A stretch of DNA of 64,000 nt, from positions 91,797 to 155,796 of the forward strand of contig OENT01000233.1 of NCBI GenBank assembly GCA_900239685.1. Direction: 5' to 3'. Shown one piece after another: positions 59,764 through 64,000 of this stretch; the stretch's first letter is position 1; each line of letters begins with the position of its first letter. A program made the position numbers and the translations under genes. The notes beneath the pieces are model-generated. The model was given only the letters and a program-made list of their open reading frames with translations, searched no databases and was not told the DNA's origin. The stretch is from Rotaria macrura. Lineage: Eukaryota; Rotifera; Eurotatoria; Philodinida; Philodinidae.

Positions 59764-62737
59764 TGAAATATTGATAGAATCTGACTTCAATTGCTGATAG
59801 AAATTTATTTTGGTTTGTGTCAGAACAAAGACCTGTATTGATGTTCGCGTCAAAGCACCGTGATTAAAGCCAGTGATTAATCAGCAATCGACAGATGTCA
59901 GCTACTGTTTTGAAAAACAATTGATTGGCGATAATCTTTTGAGCACAAATTAATAAATTACGTCTGTTTCTACTTCATGTCAGCATTAATACATAAATGA
60001 CATGTGTAATTCTACCAGTGTTCAACAATTTGTGTATCACATCAAATAAAATGATAGACTATCTCAAGAATGTTTATTCATGAAATGATCCATTTTACTT
60101 CTATGGAATTATTCCTCTTCGCTTCTGTTGTGATTATAGTTTGAAATTCTCCATTGATAACTTCAACATGGTATATGCAAAAGCATTCATCAGTTTAGAT
60201 TTAGTCGTTGACGAAAAAGAAGCTGAAGGTTTTTTTAGATAGTTAGTCTAAATTTCCCCCAAAGATCGATGCATTGTTTAAATCAATAATTCATTGAAAA
60301 TAAATGATGCCTATTAATAATTCGTGATTCAAGATTGGTAACTGAATGCTGGCAAGATTATAAATTTTAAACACATGTTAGCATCGAAAGTAGATCAGTT
60401 TTTATAGAAAGATGGTTTATGCTCGTTAATACAAATCTAGAGAAAGAGACATGTCATAGATGGTAATTAAGAGAATCGAGGACTGAATTCAGAGGTAAAA
60501 ATATGTCAAATTGATCAGTATTACATCATGATCACTTTTATTTTTCAGTGAGACATGATAAAAATAATGATGAGTAATACATCAATTAGTCTTCACTTAT
60601 CGTCATACATGCTTATCAAGAAATCTTTGACATCTACATAGTTCAATGAGTGCGAGAGAAAATGGAAACTTCTACCATGTAAATATGATGCTTAGGTACT
60701 TAGAACTTCTAGTAATAATGACGAAAAATCAATTGAAATTCTTCTTTACTTTGCTCTTTGAGATAACAAAATTTAATTATTTTAACTTAAATGAAAAATG
60801 ATCACTGTATTTTCTTGTATCCTTCGAGCAAACGTATTTAGATAAGGATGACATTTTTAGCATCGAATAAAACTGAACAATGTTGGATATTTCTGTCTAG
60901 TCCAACAACTTTAAAAGAATCCTTTAATTTTTACAAATACAATATATATCTGACATCGAATGTTCTTCATAGAATGACTAATTTCTAGTATAAATAACTA
61001 TCGTATTGAGGATTCAAGCTAAGATTTCGCATCGTGATTTGATTAACTATTCAAAGCAGTCGTAGAAGAAAGATTATAAGTTTTCGAAAAAGAAAACATA
61101 TATACGATGTGCAAAAATAAGACTTATTCTGTGAATTGGTTTGTGCTAATTATGAATATTGGATAAACGAAAATATTTTTTCCTCATTGAAGATGTAGCT
61201 ACAGAGATAAAATGTATGCATTTTACTTCTATCTACATTGCTCTCTATTAATCAGAAGTCTAGTTTCTTTCCTTAATTAAGAAGTTTTCCAATTTATCCA
61301 AAGACATATCCCGTTACACGTACAGGCTGAGTACGTGTCAAAAACATGATTTATTTTTTGATAAATTTTTTGAAAACGTCGTTTTTGCTATCATGAGTAG
61401 AAGTTCAAATTTTGTTGAAAGTTAACCACTATTCCGTTGGAAGCTGATTGTCTCGAGTAGAATTGCAAATATTTTCTCTGGAATTCATACCCACATCAGT
61501 TGAAATACATTTCTCGATTAAACAAAAACATATTAAAGAGGCAAGTTTATAATAATTATAGAGATCTTAACCTTGAAGTTTCGTCCTAACGCAATAACTA
61601 AATTAGTACCAATAAATTGAAATCGTTCGGTAAATTTCCATGGTTTCGTTGACTTCAATCTATAGCAATAATGATACACATGTAATGTCTGATTTCTTTT
61701 TCAAAGCGTTGTTTTTCAAAGTGTAAATAACAACAAAATGAAAGTTTCTATGATTTTTCCTTTACTTTGGTAATTAAATATGTATTCTCTTACTCAACTG
61801 AGCTCGGTCGGAGAGTGTCGTTTGTGTGATAATATTCAAAATATAGAATCTTATTAATTCTATCTTCAAATAATTATTTATGTCAATTTTCAATAGAGAT
61901 TTAATTTTTCCTTTTTATTCTATTATATAATGAAGCAAGATTTAATTCATATAGATTTATGAACAAAGTGTAAGAGTTGAAATTTTGAAGCTAAAACAAT
62001 CGTACTATGAAATGTAAAATTTCTGATTTGCATGTCTGATAAGAAAAAAGGGCTATTTATAGAAAATACCGCAATTTTTCATAGAAGGATTTTACGCATG
62101 GAGTTTTCTTCAGCTCTATATTTCAATATGTACGAACAGATTATCTTACTAAGTACTGCCAAATAGATTGAGATAAATATAGTTTATAGAATTTCATAAG
62201 ATTACACGCATTACTATTCTATTTCGTAGTTGAAATGCGTGTCTTTTTAACCGTAGTTTTCACTGTATGACCTAAACATCTAGTTCTTGATGAATCTCAA
62301 TAGAAGAACGTTGGAAAATAAGTCCACTGCAAGATCAATCGGAGATTTCTTTATTCATTTGCTACATCATATATAAAAGTAGTTCATTCAAAAATCATTA
62401 TCTAGAATCTGGATTACGATTACTTGCATGAATCGTTTTAGAATGAATTTTCCTTCTACTCAAACTGTTACACATTTGTTGGCTGTATGTTATTTAAAAA
62501 GTGAAAATACTTCAATTATCATTTATATTAGTTCTACATAAAATCGTTGTTTTCTTTCATTCTGGTGCACTTATTCTCTTTGTTTGAGTTCTGCATCAAT
62601 AATGTGCTTCAAATAGCAAAGCAGTTGTGAAAAGTTCTACCCTAAGAAATCTAATGAAAAAGCAAACGAATGGTTTTGTTGATTGCTTATAATAAATGTT
62701 TCATTATCGTCGAAATGCCCACGAAGGACTCATCTGA
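59764..62737. other. Gene-poor flank
   Basis: No coding exon, RNA gene or clear repeat was recognised here. The first few hundred bases should include the promoter of the minus-strand gene ending at 57785. Confidence 0.5.
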
Positions 62738-63193
62738 TTACTCCCCATTGGGTCAAAGTCAGTCACAACTTGAATGATACTAATGATCATTATTATGCTG
62801 ATACGATCATGCTCTATAGGTAGAGCTATTTATTTTCACTTGCCATTGTATATTTCCAGATCAATATGAAAGGATAATAATGTCGACAAGAGCGATTAAA
62901 CTGTAGAATTAATGTTGAATTATGAAAATATCATCAACCATGATTGAAAATCAAATGGAAATATACACTAAAATCCAGCAAACAAAGTTAAATCGTCAAC
63001 TTGACCGACACAAGCTTCCGATTATTTCGTACGTTTGTATTTTATCAATAAAAAACTAATTACTATCATATCTCAATGGAACGGATATAGCCAACACAAA
63101 ATTATTTAGTCTAGTCGCAAAAAGGATGTTGATCTTACTTCGGAATAATATAAATAATGAAATACTTCAATTTCTCTATGAATATCAAGCAAT

Positions 63194-63268
63194 GGGGAAA
63201 CAGCTGATTATTGATTATTTATGATTATCAGTGATTATCATAAATAATCAATAATCAGCTGTTTCCCC
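63194..63268. repeat. 75-bp near-perfect palindrome (32-bp arms, 11-nt centre)
   Basis: The left arm 63194-63225 (GGGGAAACAGCTGATTATTG...) and the right arm 63237-63268 are perfect reverse complements over 32 bases, with an 11-nt centre. Outside the arms, ATATCAAG on the left and CTTGATAT on the right extend the symmetry after a 4-nt bulge. It forms a strong cruciform or RNA hairpin on either strand. Confidence 0.97.
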
Positions 63269-63504
63269 CTTGATATCAAGTGTGAAGACCATTCTTCCTA
63301 CGTATTTATCGGTCTACCTCCATGGCTGTGTAATTTTTCAAATTCCTTCAAATATCGATCTTCGTCGATGTAGATCATCGTCTTGGATATTTTTGATCGT
63401 GTTTCTCTGAAGTGAATAGCATTTAAGCACCTGTACTGGGCGACAAGCTTACTTTTGGATTTATGTTTATGAATCAAAGAGACCCAGGATAATCATTCCG
63501 ACCA

Positions 63505-63800
63505 TTGGATCCGACAGGCATCCGATCATGTTTCTATCGGAGTTTCTCTTATCCAATGAAATCCCACCGGATTCCTGATTCGGATCCCTAGTGTTGGATT
63601 TTATCGAATCCTACTATCGGAATCCGATTGGATTTCATTGTGTGATCAGACAGGCCTCTACTGTTGGGTTTAAATGCTTACTCGTACTCAAATAAGAAAA
63701 TAGGTTTCTTCCGTCGGATCCGTTACTGCTTCCACAACCCGGATTCCCATAAGATTTCATCGGATCGTAGGATCCGATCGGATTCGGTATAGGATTCGTC
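63505..63800. repeat. Cluster of GGATCCGA/GGATTCCGAT-type short motifs
   Basis: Many related 8-12-mers occur in both orientations: GGATCCGACAGG, CGGATTCCTGATTCGGATCC, ATCGGAATCCGATTGGAT, CGTCGGATCCG, GTAGGATCCGATCGGATTCG. They are absent from ordinary intergenic DNA in this window apart from 42.0-42.2 kb. Subterminal repeats of a DNA transposon would look like this. Confidence 0.6.
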
Positions 63801-63814
63801 CACCTGGGGAGTAA

Positions 63815-64000
63815 CATTCAAATATGAAAACTTCTTTTTAAGAATTTCAAATTTCAAAATCTTGCTGCTAACTTGATTTCTACTCATGAGGGAACCTTCC
63901 CAACAGTCAAATCGCTTTTCGCTTGTGACTATTGTCGTTTGATCGCTCTTGGTGAGTAGTGAAAAAGTCTATTTTGGTTTGGTTATCTGGCCTTGCCTTG
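63815..64000. other. Right edge, nothing recognised
   Basis: No gene or repeat is seen in the last 186 bases. Confidence 0.5.

Larger units (their letters stand above)
62738..63814. mobile_element. Candidate non-autonomous DNA transposon bounded by TTACTCCCCA inverted ends
   Basis: TTACTCCCCA at 62738-62747 is repeated in inverted orientation (TGGGGAGTAA) at 63805-63814, with partial similarity continuing inward. The 1,077-bp interval encloses a strong palindrome (63194-63268) and a block rich in GGATCCGA-type motifs, neither seen in flanking DNA. There is no transposase frame. The inverted match alone is short, so the boundaries are tentative. Confidence 0.35.

Noticed and set aside
63635..63817. 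60-codon minus-strand frame with repeated NPI/GS residues
   Set aside because: It only translates the GGATCCGA-type DNA motif cluster.
1..64000. CRISPR arrays, bacterial operons, rRNA or tRNA genes
   Set aside because: No regularly spaced repeats, no bacterial-style gene runs, and no convincing tRNA box A/box B pair were found by eye; a tRNA scan would be needed to exclude tRNAs fully.

Overview
This is a eukaryotic, metazoan nuclear window. It is AT-rich (about 30% GC by eye) and its genes are split by many short GT-AG introns, mostly 50-80 nt. It carries bilaterian genes: a Hox2/proboscipedia-type homeobox, HRD1, HECTD2, FBXO22, CCDC93, Golgin-45, DNAJC17 and a zeta/iota-type diacylglycerol kinase. 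Compact introns, low GC and this gene set fit a rotifer, most likely a bdelloid. That placement is inference; no rRNA or mitochondrial marker is present.

Layout. 0.5-3.5 kb (minus): diacylglycerol kinase. 4.8-5.6 kb (minus): DNAJC17. 5.8-13.7 kb (minus): a many-exon HECTD2-like E3 ubiquitin ligase. It diverges from HRD1/synoviolin (plus, 14.0-16.9 kb) across about 240 bp. 17-23 kb: a gene-poor stretch. 23.2-23.8 kb (plus): an unrecognised small gene. 25.6-26.9 kb (plus): the Hox2-like gene. 27.8-31.0 kb (plus): FBXO22, then BLZF1/Golgin-45. 32.7-33.3 kb (minus): an NFIL3/vrille-type bZIP gene, divergent from CCDC93 (plus, 33.8-37.1 kb). 38.1-41.5 kb (minus): two small multi-pass membrane proteins. 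42.5-53.5 kb (plus): a 13-exon gene for a low-complexity protein with AKAP2/MISP-like motifs. 56.7-59.8 kb (minus): a His-rich protein and a nuclear coiled-coil-like protein. 60-64 kb: no genes, but a strong palindrome and transposon-like repeats.

I rebuilt gene models by hand from translation, family similarity and splice phase. Nine full models close in frame from ATG to stop: DGK 838 aa, HRD1 574, FBXO22 424, BLZF1 411, CCDC93 602, the AKAP2/MISP-like protein 1,462, the His-rich protein 281, the 9-exon nuclear protein 500 and the 23-kb protein 170. The HECTD2 5' exons, and two junctions of the Hox gene, are not resolved.

The genes do not form an operon or pathway. Three are ubiquitin-system components: HECTD2 (HECT ligase), HRD1 (ER-associated degradation RING ligase) and FBXO22 (SCF receptor). 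The most interesting points are a pair of homologous, phase-matched, apparently mutually exclusive exons in HECTD2; a homeodomain cut by two introns, one needing a non-AG acceptor; and the 75-bp palindrome at 63.2 kb within a possible transposon.
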